Shown piece by piece: positions 18,583-27,776 of a stretch of 64,000 nt of DNA. Every line of letters begins with the position of its first letter. Positions within the stretch are counted from its first letter, which is position 1. The position numbers and the translations under genes are program-made. Source of the DNA: Mucilaginibacter rivuli (GTDB taxonomy: Bacteria; Bacteroidota; Bacteroidia; Sphingobacteriales; Sphingobacteriaceae). The stretch spans positions 1-64,000 of the forward strand of contig NZ_JAHXPQ010000001.1 in NCBI RefSeq assembly GCF_019391655.1, in the 5' to 3' direction. The notes beneath the pieces are model-generated. The model was not told the origin of the DNA, did not search any database, and was given only the letters and a program-made list of their open reading frames with translations.

Positions 18583-20847
18583 TTAAGCTTGTTGACGGCG
18601 AATAATGTTTAACGCGCCACCTGCTTTGAACCACTCAATTTGTTGCTCATTGTAAGTGTGGTTAACATCAATGGTATCGGTTAAGCCGCCTTTGTGGTGG
18701 ATAACAACCTGCAGTGGTTTACCCGGCGTAAAGCTTTGTAAGCCTACGATATCGAATGTATCGTCTTCCAGAATCTTATCATAATCGGCAGGGTTGGCAA
18801 ATGTCAGGCCAAGCATACCTTGTTTTTTAAGGTTGGTTTCGTGTATACGTGCGAACGATTTTACCAAAATAGCGCGTACACCTAAGTGACGTGGCTCCAT
18901 AGCGGCATGCTCACGTGACGAACCTTCACCGTAGTTCTCATCACCTACAACGATAGAACCAATACCTGCTGCTTTGTAAGCGCGCTGTGTTGCCGGAACC
19001 GGGCCGTATTCGCCTGTCAGTTCGTTTTTAACTGTATCTGCTTTATCGTTAAAGTAGTTGATAGCACCGATGAGCATATTGTTAGATATGTTATCTAAGT
19101 GACCACGGAACTTCAACCATGGGCCTGCCATAGAAATATGATCGGTTGTACATTTACCTTTGGCTTTTATCAAAAGCTTTAAGCCGGTAATATCAGTACC
19201 TTCCCATGCCGCGAAAGGATCAAGCAATTGTAAACGGGTTGATTTAGGGTCAACCTTAACTTCTACTTTGCTGCCATCTTCGGCCGGGGCCTGATAGCCT
19301 GCATCTTCCACAGCGAAACCTCTAACCGGTAACTCGATACCCAGTGGCTCGTCAAATTTAACCTGCTCGCCTGCGGCGTTGGTTAAGCTGTCGGTTAACG
19401 GGTTAAAGGTTAAATCACCTGCAATAACAAATGCGGTAACAATTTCAGGCGAAGCCACGAACGCGTGTGTGTTCGGGTTGCCATCCTGGCGTTTTGCAAA
19501 GTTACGGTTGAACGAGGTGATGATAGAGTTTTTACGTGTAGGATCGTCGGTATGACGTGCCCACTGGCCAATACACGGACCACAAGCATTTGCCAATACC
19601 ACACCGCCCATACTCTCGAAGGTACCTAAGTAACCATCGCGTTCAACAGTGTAACGTACCAGCTCAGAACCCGGGGTAATGGTAAACTCGGCTGCTGTTT
19701 TTATGTTTTTGCTTACCGCTTGTTCAGCTATTGATGCCGCGCGGGTAATATCTTCATAAGATGAGTTGGTACATGAACCGATCAAACCAACTTCCAGTTT
19801 AGTAGGCCAGTTGTTCTCTTTTACCGCGTTAGCGAATTTTGAGATAGGCCAAGCCAAATCAGGAGTGAACGGACCGTTTACATGCGGCTCCAAAGTGTTC
19901 AGGTCAATTTCAATTACCTGGTCAAAGTATAACTCAGGATTAGCGTAAACTTCAGGATCGCCGGTTAAGTGTTCTTTAACGGTGTTGGCCAGATCAGCTA
20001 TCTCGGCACGCTCGGTACCACGCAGGTAAGCTTCTGATTTTGCATCGTAACCAAAAATAGAAGTGGTAGCGCCAATTTCGGCACCCATGTTACAGATGGT
20101 ACCTTTACCTGTTGCAGAAAGCGACTCAGCGCCTTCGCCAAAGTATTCAACTATCGCGCCTGTACCACCTTTTACAGTAAGGATACCTGCAACTACCAGG
20201 ATTACGTCTTTAGCTGATGCCCAGCCCGACAGTTTACCTGTTAATTTAACACCGATCAGTTTAGGGAATTTAAGCTCCCATGGCAAGCCGGCCATTACGT
20301 CGCAGGCATCGGCACCGCCAACACCTATGGCAACCATACCCAAACCACCCGCGTTAGGCGTGTGAGAATCGGTGCCGATCATCATACCGCCCGGGAAAGC
20401 GTAGTTTTCTAAAACAACCTGGTGAATGATACCGGCTCCGGGTTTCCAGAAACCAATACCGTATTTATCTGATACAGAAGCAAGAAAGTCATAAACCTCT
20501 TTGTTCTGGTCTTTTGCTGTGGTTAAGTCAGTATCGGCGCCTATTTTAGCCTGGATCAGGTGATCGCAGTGTACGGTTGATGGTACGGCAACCTGCGGCC
20601 TGCCTGCCTGCATAAACTGCAATAATGCCATTTGTGCGGTAGCATCCTGCATAGCAACACGATCGGGTGCAAAGTCAACATAGTCAACACCACGAGCGTA
20701 AGCATTGCTTGCGTTGCCTTCGGTAAGGTGAGTGTATAAAATTTTCTCGGTTAGAGTAAGGGGTTTACCTGTTGCTTTGCGGGCGGCTTCAACACGGCTG
20801 CCTAAGCGGGCGTAAACCTTTTTGATCATGTCTAAATCAAACGCCAT
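18583..20847 (-). CDS. Aconitate hydratase, mitochondrial type
   Basis: A 754-aa aconitase of the eukaryotic-mitochondrial length class. It converts citrate to isocitrate in the TCA cycle using a 4Fe-4S cluster. Cluster ligands are visible in [10 protein letters not shown] (about residue 355) and ACGPCIGQW (about residue 420). The swivel domain is at the C-terminus, with [14 protein letters not shown] carrying the substrate-binding Ser-Arg. It appears to be monocistronic, ended by the hairpin at 18530-18562. Its ATG at 20847 gives the usual [12 protein letters not shown] start. Confidence 0.96.
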   Translation of the reverse strand: MAFDLDMIKKVYARLGSRVEAARKATGKPLTLTEKILYTHLTEGNASNAYARGVDYVDFAPDRVAMQDATAQMALLQFMQAGRPQVAVPSTVHCDHLIQAKIGADTDLTTAKDQNKEVYDFLASVSDKYGIGFWKPGAGIIHQVVLENYAFPGGMMIGTDSHTPNAGGLGMVAIGVGGADACDVMAGLPWELKFPKLIGVKLTGKLSGWASAKDVILVVAGILTVKGGTGAIVEYFGEGAESLSATGKGTICNMGAEIGATTSIFGYDAKSEAYLRGTERAEIADLANTVKEHLTGDPEVYANPELYFDQVIEIDLNTLEPHVNGPFTPDLAWPISKFANAVKENNWPTKLEVGLIGSCTNSSYEDITRAASIAEQAVSKNIKTAAEFTITPGSELVRYTVERDGYLGTFESMGGVVLANACGPCIGQWARHTDDPTRKNSIITSFNRNFAKRQDGNPNTHAFVASPEIVTAFVIAGDLTFNPLTDSLTNAAGEQVKFDEPLGIELPVRGFAVEDAGYQAPAEDGSKVEVKVDPKSTRLQLLDPFAAWEGTDITGLKLLIKAKGKCTTDHISMAGPWLKFRGHLDNISNNMLIGAINYFNDKADTVKNELTGEYGPVPATQRAYKAAGIGSIVVGDENYGEGSSREHAAMEPRHLGVRAILVKSFARIHETNLKKQGMLGLTFANPADYDKILEDDTFDIVGLQSFTPGKPLQVVIHHKGGLTDTIDVNHTYNEQQIEWFKAGGALNIIRRQQA

Positions 20848-21167
20848 AATATTGATCTTTTTTATGTGAAAAGTATTTAAAAAACAAATTGCGACCTGCT
20901 TTTTAAAGTGTGCGGCGAATGTACAAAATTTAGTATGGAAATGATAATGAAAGGATTGGGAAATTTTATTTAGAAATGTTATAAATAGAGACGGCGGTAA
21001 ATGCGCCCGCTTAAATCTGAAGCATATCTAATTGTTTTTTAGCTAAAAAATTAATGCATTGTTAATCAGGGTATTATTTAATGCAGCTTCTTTTTTTCGG
21101 AATGTTCTCTAACATGTCAATAAAATAAATTAATAACTATTATAATTGCTTTTTGTTTAATGTTTTT
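20848..21167. other. Divergent intergenic region, acn / PAS-LuxR
   Basis: About 320 bp of AT-rich DNA between divergent genes. It should hold both promoters, but I find no clear -33/-7 pair, operator palindrome or small gene. Confidence 0.4.
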
Positions 21168-21893
21168 ATGATCGATATCCCCGTATCTTCCACACCTAAT
21201 GAGAAAAGTATAAAGGAGTTAATAGCCACACTCCATTTGCTGCCCGGTATATTTATTATACACCAGCTGCCGGATTTTGTGGTAAGGTACATGTCGCCTA
21301 ACGGATTGGATATGTTGGGCCTTACCCTGGAAGAAGTGTGCAGCATGACTGCCGCTCAATATTTTGAACGTTTTTTTAACCCTGAAGATGTGTACCAGTA
21401 TGCGCCTAAGGTACGGGCATTTTTAGAGCGAAACGACGAAAGCTCTATCTCGTATTTTCAGCAGGTGCGTTTGAAAAATAACCCCAATTGGGTTTGGCAC
21501 CTTAGCGTTACGCGGATATTAACCCGTGATGAGAATGGGAAGCCTGTATTATCGATAACAACGGCACACCCGATAGAATCGCACCAGCATGTTACAGTTA
21601 AGGTGGACAGGCTACTGGCTGAGAATGAATTTTTACGACAAAACTACACGCAGTTTTCAAAACTATCACAACGGGAACGCGATGTTTTGCGTTTAGAGGT
21701 TCTGGGACAAAATTCACAACAGATAGGGGAGCAATTGTTTATCTCGCCCGAAACGGTAAAAACGCACCGTAAAAATATTAACAGGAAACTGAATGTAAAA
21801 TCAGCATACGAGCTATCGCTTTACGCGCGCGCGTTCGACCTGGTGTGTCTATTCATTACAAGCTCCAGCGTTGTTTGTAGCTTGTGCGCCTGA
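21168..21893 (+). CDS. PAS domain plus LuxR-type HTH regulator
   Basis: A 241-aa protein starting at the ATG at 21168 (MIDIPVSSTP); an in-frame TTG at 21153 is the alternative. Residues about 20-130 form a PAS fold (DFVVRYMSPNGLDMLGLT, then the NWVWHLSVTRIL strand pair). A LuxR-type HTH follows (LSQRERDVLRLEVLGQNS...SPETVKTHRKNINRKL). There is no receiver or kinase domain, so it is a one-component regulator sensing an unknown ligand. The last 45 bp overlap the convergent DsbA-like gene, and the final residues past the HTH are atypical. Confidence 0.9.
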   Translation: MIDIPVSSTPNEKSIKELIATLHLLPGIFIIHQLPDFVVRYMSPNGLDMLGLTLEEVCSMTAAQYFERFFNPEDVYQYAPKVRAFLERNDESSISYFQQVRLKNNPNWVWHLSVTRILTRDENGKPVLSITTAHPIESHQHVTVKVDRLLAENEFLRQNYTQFSKLSQRERDVLRLEVLGQNSQQIGEQLFISPETVKTHRKNINRKLNVKSAYELSLYARAFDLVCLFITSSSVVCSLCA

Positions 21894-22574
21894 TAGTTCT
21901 TTTTCGATGAGCTTGCTATAATAATTTACCGACATTGCTCCCATTGTTACATTGCCGTTTACAACAATAGCCGGTGTACCGGTTATACCCACGCGATGGG
22001 CTTCGGCAATATCTTCGTCTATTTTATTTTTATAAGTATGTTTTTGCAGTGCTGCCTTAAACTTTACAGTGTCAATTTGCTTGCTGCTTACCCATTTTGA
22101 TAGTGTGCTGATATTGAGGTTGCGCTGGTTATCGAACATGATATCATGAAGTTCCCAAAACTTACCCGTTTCATTGGCATAAGCCCCGGTTTCGGCAGCT
22201 AAAACAGCATGTTGGTGTATATCGAGCGGCAAAAAGCGGAAATACACTTTAACAAGGCCCTTATCTACATATTTGCTTTTAATTTGCGGAAAAACCTCGC
22301 GTGCAAATACTTTGCAAAACTCGCATTCAAAATCAGAGAAAATAGTCATGATAACTTTAGCGGAATCAGCCCCTATAGCCGGTGATGTTTTGCTGAAAGT
22401 TAATTTTACAGGAGCGGCAACCGGGGCAGCGGCAGCAGAAATATCGGCAATTTTTTTATTGAGTTTATTGATGCGCCTGTGTAAAATAAAGGTATAGGCA
22501 AATAACACAATTAAGATACCTCCTTGCAGGGTGTATATCAAAAAATCGATACGTGTATTTTTAGTACTAAACAT
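21849..22574 (-). CDS. Membrane-anchored DsbA-like thioredoxin-fold protein
   Basis: A 241-aa protein with one N-terminal membrane helix (about residues 12-31), an Ala/Pro-rich linker and a periplasmic thioredoxin domain. The active site is CEFC (Cys84, Cys87) in FSDFECEFCKVFARE, and the cis-Pro loop is GTPAIVVNG. This matches the DsbA/DsbG-like thioredoxin_4 family that oxidises, reduces or isomerises disulfides in the periplasm. It lies just downstream of a Cys-rich lipoprotein gene in the same orientation, but a strong hairpin separates them. Confidence 0.9.
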   Translation of the reverse strand: MFSTKNTRIDFLIYTLQGGILIVLFAYTFILHRRINKLNKKIADISAAAAPVAAPVKLTFSKTSPAIGADSAKVIMTIFSDFECEFCKVFAREVFPQIKSKYVDKGLVKVYFRFLPLDIHQHAVLAAETGAYANETGKFWELHDIMFDNQRNLNISTLSKWVSSKQIDTVKFKAALQKHTYKNKIDEDIAEAHRVGITGTPAIVVNGNVTMGAMSVNYYSKLIEKELSGAQATNNAGACNE

Positions 22575-22593
22575 TAATATAGCATAGCGTTAT

Positions 22594-22628
22594 AAAATGC
22601 GGCAGCCAACTATGGGCTGCCGCATTTT
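22594..22628 (-). terminator. Strong bidirectional hairpin terminator
   Basis: A perfect 14-bp stem: 22594-22607 pairs with 22615-22628 around a 7-base loop, with A and T runs at the outer ends. It stands between the lipoprotein stop (22637) and the DsbA-like start (22574) and probably ends the lipoprotein transcript. Confidence 0.85.
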
Positions 22629-22636
22629 AATAAATG

Positions 22637-22936
22637 TTAGTTGCAGTAACCGCAGGAAGGTGCGCTTGATGTTTTAATTTGGTTATAAGAACTACAAACC
22701 GATTGCACCTGCGCATTTGATAGCGCTTTACCATCAAGGCAGCGGTAGGCATAGGCGGCACCGCAAAAGGCATCAAGCTGGCCATCTTTTGTGGGGCTTT
22801 TGTAACTGCCGGAGCATACGCCGCTCGATGAACTTGAACTTGGTTTTGGTTCCTCATCATCGTCTAAAAGATCGCAGGAAGCTAAAGCAGCTACTGCAAA
22901 AAAGGTGGCGAAAAAGAGTAGAAATGTTTTTCTCAT
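22637..22936 (-). CDS. Small Cys-rich lipoprotein, 99 aa
   Basis: A signal peptide of 20 residues ends in the lipobox LAS-C, so Cys21 is lipidated. DDDEEP follows and a serine run, then a compact domain with six further cysteines (GVCSG, AFCGA, YRCLD, SVCSS, SCGYC). An even number of cysteines suggests three disulfides. I do not recognise the family. It lies between a secreted hypothetical protein and a DsbA-like protein on the same strand, which is a natural partner for a disulfide-rich exported protein; that link is inference from position only. Confidence 0.8.
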   Translation of the reverse strand: MRKTFLLFFATFFAVAALASCDLLDDDEEPKPSSSSSSGVCSGSYKSPTKDGQLDAFCGAAYAYRCLDGKALSNAQVQSVCSSYNQIKTSSAPSCGYCN

Positions 22937-22995
22937 AATTTTTTGATTTAAGGTGGATTATAAATTAAGTATTAGGCATTAATAATAGAATTGTG

Positions 22996-23574
22996 TTACT
23001 GTACGCTATCCCAAATATCTTTAGGTAACGCGTCTTCGCAGGGGCATTTGCTTTTATCAACAATAATAAGCTTTAATGACCGGGCTACTTTAGCGGCGTA
23101 AATTTTAAAGCCCTCTTCATTATAGTAAGCGTGCGCCAACGCGGCAGCGGCGCAAAACGCCCATGCCTGCGTATTAGACGGATCGGTTTTAAGTTTGGCG
23201 GTATAGTTATCGGCAATTTGTTTGTATTTGGCAATAACTTCTTTTGGGGCCATACTGTTGGTGCCGGTATTGAAGATCAGTTTGGTTACATTATCCGGCG
23301 TGCTTGGGTGGTAGCAACCCAATGTTTTCTGATCTATCACCTCTACAGCGTAATCAATGTTATTAACAGGATTGGTGAAGGTGTAAATATTGTTTTTGGC
23401 GTATTTGTATGGCGATGTTTTATTGGGCTCTACAATGGTGAGCGTATTGTTGCTGTACAGGATGTTTACGTTATAATTACCATCGGATGTGGTATAAGTG
23501 CCTGTTAAAGGGACTATCTGGGCAAACGCCGACAATAAGCAGCAGGTAAGTATGCAGGTAAAAAGTATTTTCAT
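22996..23574 (-). CDS. Secreted hypothetical protein, 192 aa
   Basis: Start set at the ATG at 23574 (MKILFTCILTCC), giving a normal signal peptide cleaved after AFA; the frame upstream adds seven unlikely residues. The mature protein begins with a beta-rich region (LTGTYTTSDGNYNVNILYSN) and ends with a helical repeat-like segment (residues about 110-170) and KCPCED. Family unknown; the helical part resembles a TPR-like pair but too weakly to call. The protein should be periplasmic or exported. Confidence 0.75.
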   Translation of the reverse strand: MKILFTCILTCCLLSAFAQIVPLTGTYTTSDGNYNVNILYSNNTLTIVEPNKTSPYKYAKNNIYTFTNPVNNIDYAVEVIDQKTLGCYHPSTPDNVTKLIFNTGTNSMAPKEVIAKYKQIADNYTAKLKTDPSNTQAWAFCAAAALAHAYYNEEGFKIYAAKVARSLKLIIVDKSKCPCEDALPKDIWDSVQ

Positions 23575-23685
23575 AAGGATTGGGTTCTGATGCAAGGGGC
23601 GACATCAGGTTAGGTAAAATTATCCTTTATACAACGGTACGTCAATACCCATAGTTGGGTATTTTAACGGCATACAGATAAAATA

Positions 23686-23718
23686 ATCAGGCTTAAATTT
23701 GCAAAATTTAAGCCTGAT
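23686..23718 (-). terminator. Terminator of polA
   Basis: An inverted repeat of 15 bp (ATCAGGCTTAAATTT with its complement) around a 3-base loop lies 24 bp beyond the polA stop and is flanked by AT runs. It could act in both directions. Confidence 0.8.
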
Positions 23719-23741
23719 GCCAGAAATGATGATTGGGCTGT

Positions 23742-26552
23742 TTAATGCGCCTCGAGCCAGTTATTGCCGGTGCCTATCTCTACCACAATTGGTACTTCGG
23801 TTTTTATGGCATTCTTCATGTTTTCCATAATGATGGGTTTTACCAGTTCGATCTCGTTTTTATGGACATCGAACACCAACTCATCATGCACCTGCATGGT
23901 CATGCGCGAATCGAATTTGTGCGCCTTAAACTCGTGGTGAATGTTGATCATGGCTATCTTGATCATATCGGCAGCAGAGCCTTGTATGGGGGCATTAATG
24001 GCATTCCGCTCGGCAAAGCCACGTACGGTTTGGTTTGCCGAGTTAATATCGCGCAGGTACCGCCTACGGCCCATCAGGGTTTGTACAAAGCCATTCTCGC
24101 GGGCAAAATTCATGGTATCGGCCATATACTGTTTAATGCCGGGGTATTGCGCAAAATATTGTTCAATAATGTCGGCCGCCTCTTTGCGGGGAATACCCAG
24201 GTTTTGCGATAAGCCGAATGCTGATTGCCCGTAAATGATACCAAAGTTTACCGCCTTGGCGTTGCGGCGCATGGTGCTATCAACCTCTTCAATGGTTTTG
24301 CCATAAACTTTGGCAGCTGTAGCGGTATGAATATCGATACCCTGGATAAAGGCATCCATCATATTGGCATCCTTGCTGATCTCGGCAATGATGCGCAGTT
24401 CTATTTGCGAATAATCCGCCGATACGATAACATGGTCATCATTACGTGGTATGAACGCTTTACGCACTTCGCGGCCACGCTCGGTACGGATAGGGATATT
24501 CTGCAGGTTGGGATTGTTGGAACTTAGCCTGCCCGTTGCGGCCACGGCCTGGTTGTATGATGTATGTACACGGCCTGTTTTTGCATTAACCATTAAAGGT
24601 AATGCATCCACGTAAGTTGATTTTAGCTTTTGCAGCTGGCGGAAATCCAAAATATCGCGAACGATATCACTCTTCGCGGCAAGCGCTAACAGCACATCTT
24701 CGCCCGTTTGGTACTGGCCTGTTTTGGTTTTTTTAGCTTTGGGATCAAGCTGCAATTTTTCGAACAATACTTCGCCCAATTGTTTTGGCGATGCTACGTT
24801 GAATTTTACCCCCGCTTTTTCGTACACTGTTTTCTCCAGTTTGGCAATATCTGTTTCCAACTCTTTCGAAAATTCTTTCAGTGTATCATGGTCTATCCGT
24901 ACACCTTCAAATTCAATATCAGCCAATACATAAACTAATGGATTTTCAATTTCCATGGCCAGTTTTTCTGCATTAACTTCTTTTAGTTTTGGTTCGAAAA
25001 TGTGTTTTAGCTGTAGCGTGATGTCGGCATCCTCGGCGGCGTATTCTTTTATTTTTTCTATCTCTACATCGCGCATGTTGCCCTGGTTTTTGCCTTTGGC
25101 GCCAATGAGCTCAGTAATGGAAACGGGCGAGTAACCCAAATAATTCTCCGAAAGGATATCCATACCATGACGCGTATCCGGATCGATCACGTAATGGGCC
25201 AGCATGGTATCAAACAATTCGCCCGCCATGGTAATGCCGTAATATTTAAGCACCAGGATATCGAACTTAATGTTTTGGCCTATTTTACCGATGGCGGGGT
25301 TTTCAAATAGCTCCTTAAACTCCTGTATCATCGTGGTTGCCAAATCGCAATCCGCGGAAGCGGGCACATACCAGGCCTCGCCCTTTTTAACCGAGAATGA
25401 CAGGCCCACTAATTCGCATTGGTTAGCATCTGTCCCGGTGGTTTCGGTATCAAAACAAAAGCTGCTTTGTTGGCTGAGTATCGCGATCAGCTCTGCACGT
25501 TTTGCGGGCGTATCGGCTAAATGGTACGTGTGCTCTGTATTGCCAATGTTAGTTAACGCAACGGCTGGTTCAACATCGCTGATGTCAATTTCATCTACAA
25601 CCATAGTGGTGCGTCCTTCATCAACAGGTGCGCCAAACAGGTCTGTTTGGATAGATACCGCCTTGGTTTCGGTGATACTAAATCCATCACCAAACACACG
25701 GCGGCCCAAAGTCCTGAACTCTAATTCAGCGAACAGGGGTTCTAACAGATCCTTACTTGGGTCGCACATTTCCAGGCCTTCTTCGTCTAATTCAACAGGG
25801 GCATCCAAAATAATGGTCGCCAGTTTTTTAGACATTAAGCCTTGCTGCGCGAAATTGATTACGTTTTCCTGCAATTTGCCTTTCAGCTCATGCGCGTGCT
25901 CAATGATGTTTTCCATCGAACCATAAGTTTTGATCAGTTGCTTGGCCGTTTTTTCGCCTACGCCGGGGATACCGGGAATACCATCTACAGCATCGCCCCA
26001 AAGGCCTAAAATATCTATTACCTGCAGCGGGTTTTCAATTTCCCATTTGGCCAATACTTCTTTTACGCCCATTATTTCCATCTCGTTTCCCATGCGTGCC
26101 GGTTTGTAGATGAAAATATTATCGGATACTAACTGCGCAAAATCTTTATCGGGTGTCATACAATACACCTGGTAACCTTTGGCTTCAGCTTTTTTGGCGA
26201 GGGTGCCTATAATATCATCGGCCTCAAAACCATCCGAAGTGATGAGCGGGATTTTGAAACCTAATATTACTTTAAATATGTAAGGCAGGGCAGCGGCCAG
26301 ATCTTCGGGCATGGCCTGGCGGTGGGCCTTGTATGCTTCGAAATCGGTGTGGCGCTCGGTGGGGGCTTCGGTATCAAAAACTACGGCCATGTGGGTTGGT
26401 TTTTCTTTACGTAAAACCTCCAGCAAGGTATTGGTAAAGCCCATTACCGCCGAAGTGTTTACCCCGCCCGAAGTAAATCGCGGAGCTTTGCTCATTGCAA
26501 AATGCGCCCGGTATACCAGGGCCATACCATCTAAAAGAAATAATTTTTTCAT
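23742..26552 (-). CDS. polA: DNA polymerase I
   Basis: A 936-aa polymerase with all three domains. The 5'-nuclease domain covers about residues 1-300 (FLLDGMALVYRAHFAM, DGFEADDIIGTLA, GDAVDGIPGIPGVGEKTA). The 3'-5' exonuclease domain has an intact exo I motif FDTETTG, so proofreading is probably active. The polymerase domain has motif A DYSQIELR, the O-helix RRNAKAVNFGIIYG and motif C VHDELVF. It acts in Okazaki fragment processing and repair. It lies upstream of nothing obvious in operon and has its own hairpin terminator. Confidence 0.97.
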   Translation of the reverse strand: MKKLFLLDGMALVYRAHFAMSKAPRFTSGGVNTSAVMGFTNTLLEVLRKEKPTHMAVVFDTEAPTERHTDFEAYKAHRQAMPEDLAAALPYIFKVILGFKIPLITSDGFEADDIIGTLAKKAEAKGYQVYCMTPDKDFAQLVSDNIFIYKPARMGNEMEIMGVKEVLAKWEIENPLQVIDILGLWGDAVDGIPGIPGVGEKTAKQLIKTYGSMENIIEHAHELKGKLQENVINFAQQGLMSKKLATIILDAPVELDEEGLEMCDPSKDLLEPLFAELEFRTLGRRVFGDGFSITETKAVSIQTDLFGAPVDEGRTTMVVDEIDISDVEPAVALTNIGNTEHTYHLADTPAKRAELIAILSQQSSFCFDTETTGTDANQCELVGLSFSVKKGEAWYVPASADCDLATTMIQEFKELFENPAIGKIGQNIKFDILVLKYYGITMAGELFDTMLAHYVIDPDTRHGMDILSENYLGYSPVSITELIGAKGKNQGNMRDVEIEKIKEYAAEDADITLQLKHIFEPKLKEVNAEKLAMEIENPLVYVLADIEFEGVRIDHDTLKEFSKELETDIAKLEKTVYEKAGVKFNVASPKQLGEVLFEKLQLDPKAKKTKTGQYQTGEDVLLALAAKSDIVRDILDFRQLQKLKSTYVDALPLMVNAKTGRVHTSYNQAVAATGRLSSNNPNLQNIPIRTERGREVRKAFIPRNDDHVIVSADYSQIELRIIAEISKDANMMDAFIQGIDIHTATAAKVYGKTIEEVDSTMRRNAKAVNFGIIYGQSAFGLSQNLGIPRKEAADIIEQYFAQYPGIKQYMADTMNFARENGFVQTLMGRRRYLRDINSANQTVRGFAERNAINAPIQGSAADMIKIAMINIHHEFKAHKFDSRMTMQVHDELVFDVHKNEIELVKPIIMENMKNAIKTEVPIVVEIGTGNNWLEAH

Positions 26553-26556
26553 ACTA

Positions 26557-26589
26557 TGATTTCACCGATTGCTTTTGATTTCACCGATT
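26557..26589. repeat. Tandem short repeat, TGATTTCACCGATT type
   Basis: Two copies of GATTTCACCGATT lie 19 bp apart just upstream of polA. The same core in the other orientation (AATCGGTG-A/T-AATCA) occurs at 63895-63929, so this is a dispersed repeat family. Confidence 0.6.
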
Positions 26590-26721
26590 AGGGTTTGGCT
26601 CGACACCGATGTTACGAAGTTAATAAATGAACGTTTATAAGGAAAGATAAAGTCGGCAATCGCTTCAATTTTATATATGGCCCTATGCGATTCCCTCGTC
26701 AGGGGAGGGCGTTGTGACGTC

Positions 26722-27327
26722 CTATTTAAATGAGCAATCAAACACATGGTCATTCACCATACCTGTTGCCTGCATATGCGCATAACAAATGGTGGTGCCG
26801 AAGAATTTGAAGCCACGCTTTTTCATGTCTTTGGCTATCGCGTCGGAGATATCTGTTCGCGCCGGAATGATATGACCCTTTGTATTGCTGTTATTTATAG
26901 CCTTGCCACCCGGCATAAAACTGTACAGGTATTTATTGAACGAGCCAAATTCCTTTTGTATGGCGATGAACAGCCGGGCATTGGTAATGGTTGAATATAC
27001 TTTGAGCTTATTGCGGATGATGCCTTCATCCTGTAAAATGCGTTGGGCATCTTCATCCGTAAAGGCCGCAACCTTTTGCACATCAAAATTGGCGAAAGCC
27101 CGGCGGTAGCCTTCGCGGCGTTTTAATATGGTGATCCAGCTTAAGCCTGCCTGGGCAGATTCCAGTACTAAGAACTCGAATAGGGTTTCGTCATCGTGAA
27201 CTTCTTTGCCCCATTCTTTATCGTGGTATTCCATGTAAAGCGGGTCGGTTCCGCACCAGCGGCAGCGGGTTAAGTCCGGAGTCTTGAGTCCTAAGTCTTG
27301 AGTCGAAAGATTTGAGTCTTGAAGCAT
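26722..27327 (-). CDS. tag: DNA-3-methyladenine glycosylase I (Tag)
   Basis: A 201-aa HhH-family glycosylase that removes 3-methyladenine from DNA. The zinc-binding start RCRWCG (Cys22, Cys25), the EYHDKEWG region, SWITILKRREGYRRAFANFD and the C-terminal CYAHMQATGMVNDH with its zinc His/Cys are all present. The first 20 residues, MLQDSNLSTQDLGLKTPDLT, are not part of the family; they are encoded by the GACTC-rich repeat at 27272-27326, which also supplies the only start codon. It lies in a region of DNA-repair genes (polA, alkyltransferase-like protein). Confidence 0.93.
   Translation of the reverse strand: MLQDSNLSTQDLGLKTPDLTRCRWCGTDPLYMEYHDKEWGKEVHDDETLFEFLVLESAQAGLSWITILKRREGYRRAFANFDVQKVAAFTDEDAQRILQDEGIIRNKLKVYSTITNARLFIAIQKEFGSFNKYLYSFMPGGKAINNSNTKGHIIPARTDISDAIAKDMKKRGFKFFGTTICYAHMQATGMVNDHVFDCSFK
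27272..27326. repeat. GACTC-rich repeat, left arm
   Basis: The stretch contains GAGTCTTGAGTC and several imperfect 10-bp variants of it. The complement of the same 12-mer occurs at 27740-27776, so the two arms are inverted and bracket the four-helix-bundle gene. This arm encodes the non-conserved N-terminus of Tag. Confidence 0.7.
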
Positions 27328-27328
27328 C

Positions 27329-27691
27329 TTATTTAAATTTTTCGTGATTATTGATCATGTAAATTAATAGCCTTGATATTTCATCGGCTTGCTTATCTAA
27401 CGAGTCGAATTTTTCCTGGTCGATATATTTACAAGCTAATGCTGCATCAAGCCAGGCTTGTGTTTCGCTATTTTCCATATCGGCGTCGGTGAGCTTACTA
27501 ACAAAGTGATTTGGGTATTTACGCTTTTTGTAAGATTCGGCAATTGATGCAAATACTGACCTTGATGAGCGCCTTATCTGGTCAATCAAGCTATAGGTTT
27601 CTTCTTTAGGAAAACTTTTACTTAACCAAAAGATTTCCATCGACAATGAAAAAGCTTTTTTATATGCGATCAAATCTCGAAATGAGCCCAT
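27329..27691 (-). CDS. Four-helix bundle protein (23S rRNA intervening sequence type)
   Basis: A 120-aa all-helical protein with the family marks: FRDLIAYKKAFSLSMEIFWLSKSFPKEE at the start, LIDQIRRSSRSVFASIAESYKKR in the middle, and a C-terminal helix with EISRLLIYM. The family was first seen in 23S rRNA intervening sequences and is now common as stand-alone genes in Bacteroidota; the function is not established. Here it sits between inverted GACTC-rich repeats, which suggests a small mobile or once-mobile cassette. Confidence 0.9.
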   Translation of the reverse strand: MGSFRDLIAYKKAFSLSMEIFWLSKSFPKEETYSLIDQIRRSSRSVFASIAESYKKRKYPNHFVSKLTDADMENSETQAWLDAALACKYIDQEKFDSLDKQADEISRLLIYMINNHEKFK

Positions 27692-27739
27692 TTAGCTTGC
27701 TTTTAATATTTATCGCAATGTAAATAAAATAACAAATAC

Positions 27740-27776
27740 TACGACTCCTGACTCAAGACTCTCGACTCAGGACTTA
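27740..27776. repeat. GACTC-rich repeat, right arm
   Basis: It contains GACTCAAGACTC and shifted variants, inverted relative to the arm at 27272-27326. Its inner edge reaches the stop codon of the carboxymuconolactone decarboxylase-family gene. Confidence 0.7.

Noticed and set aside
26562..26753. 63-codon frame between polA and tag on the minus strand
   Set aside because: It overlaps the end of tag and the short repeats, with no start context or protein features.
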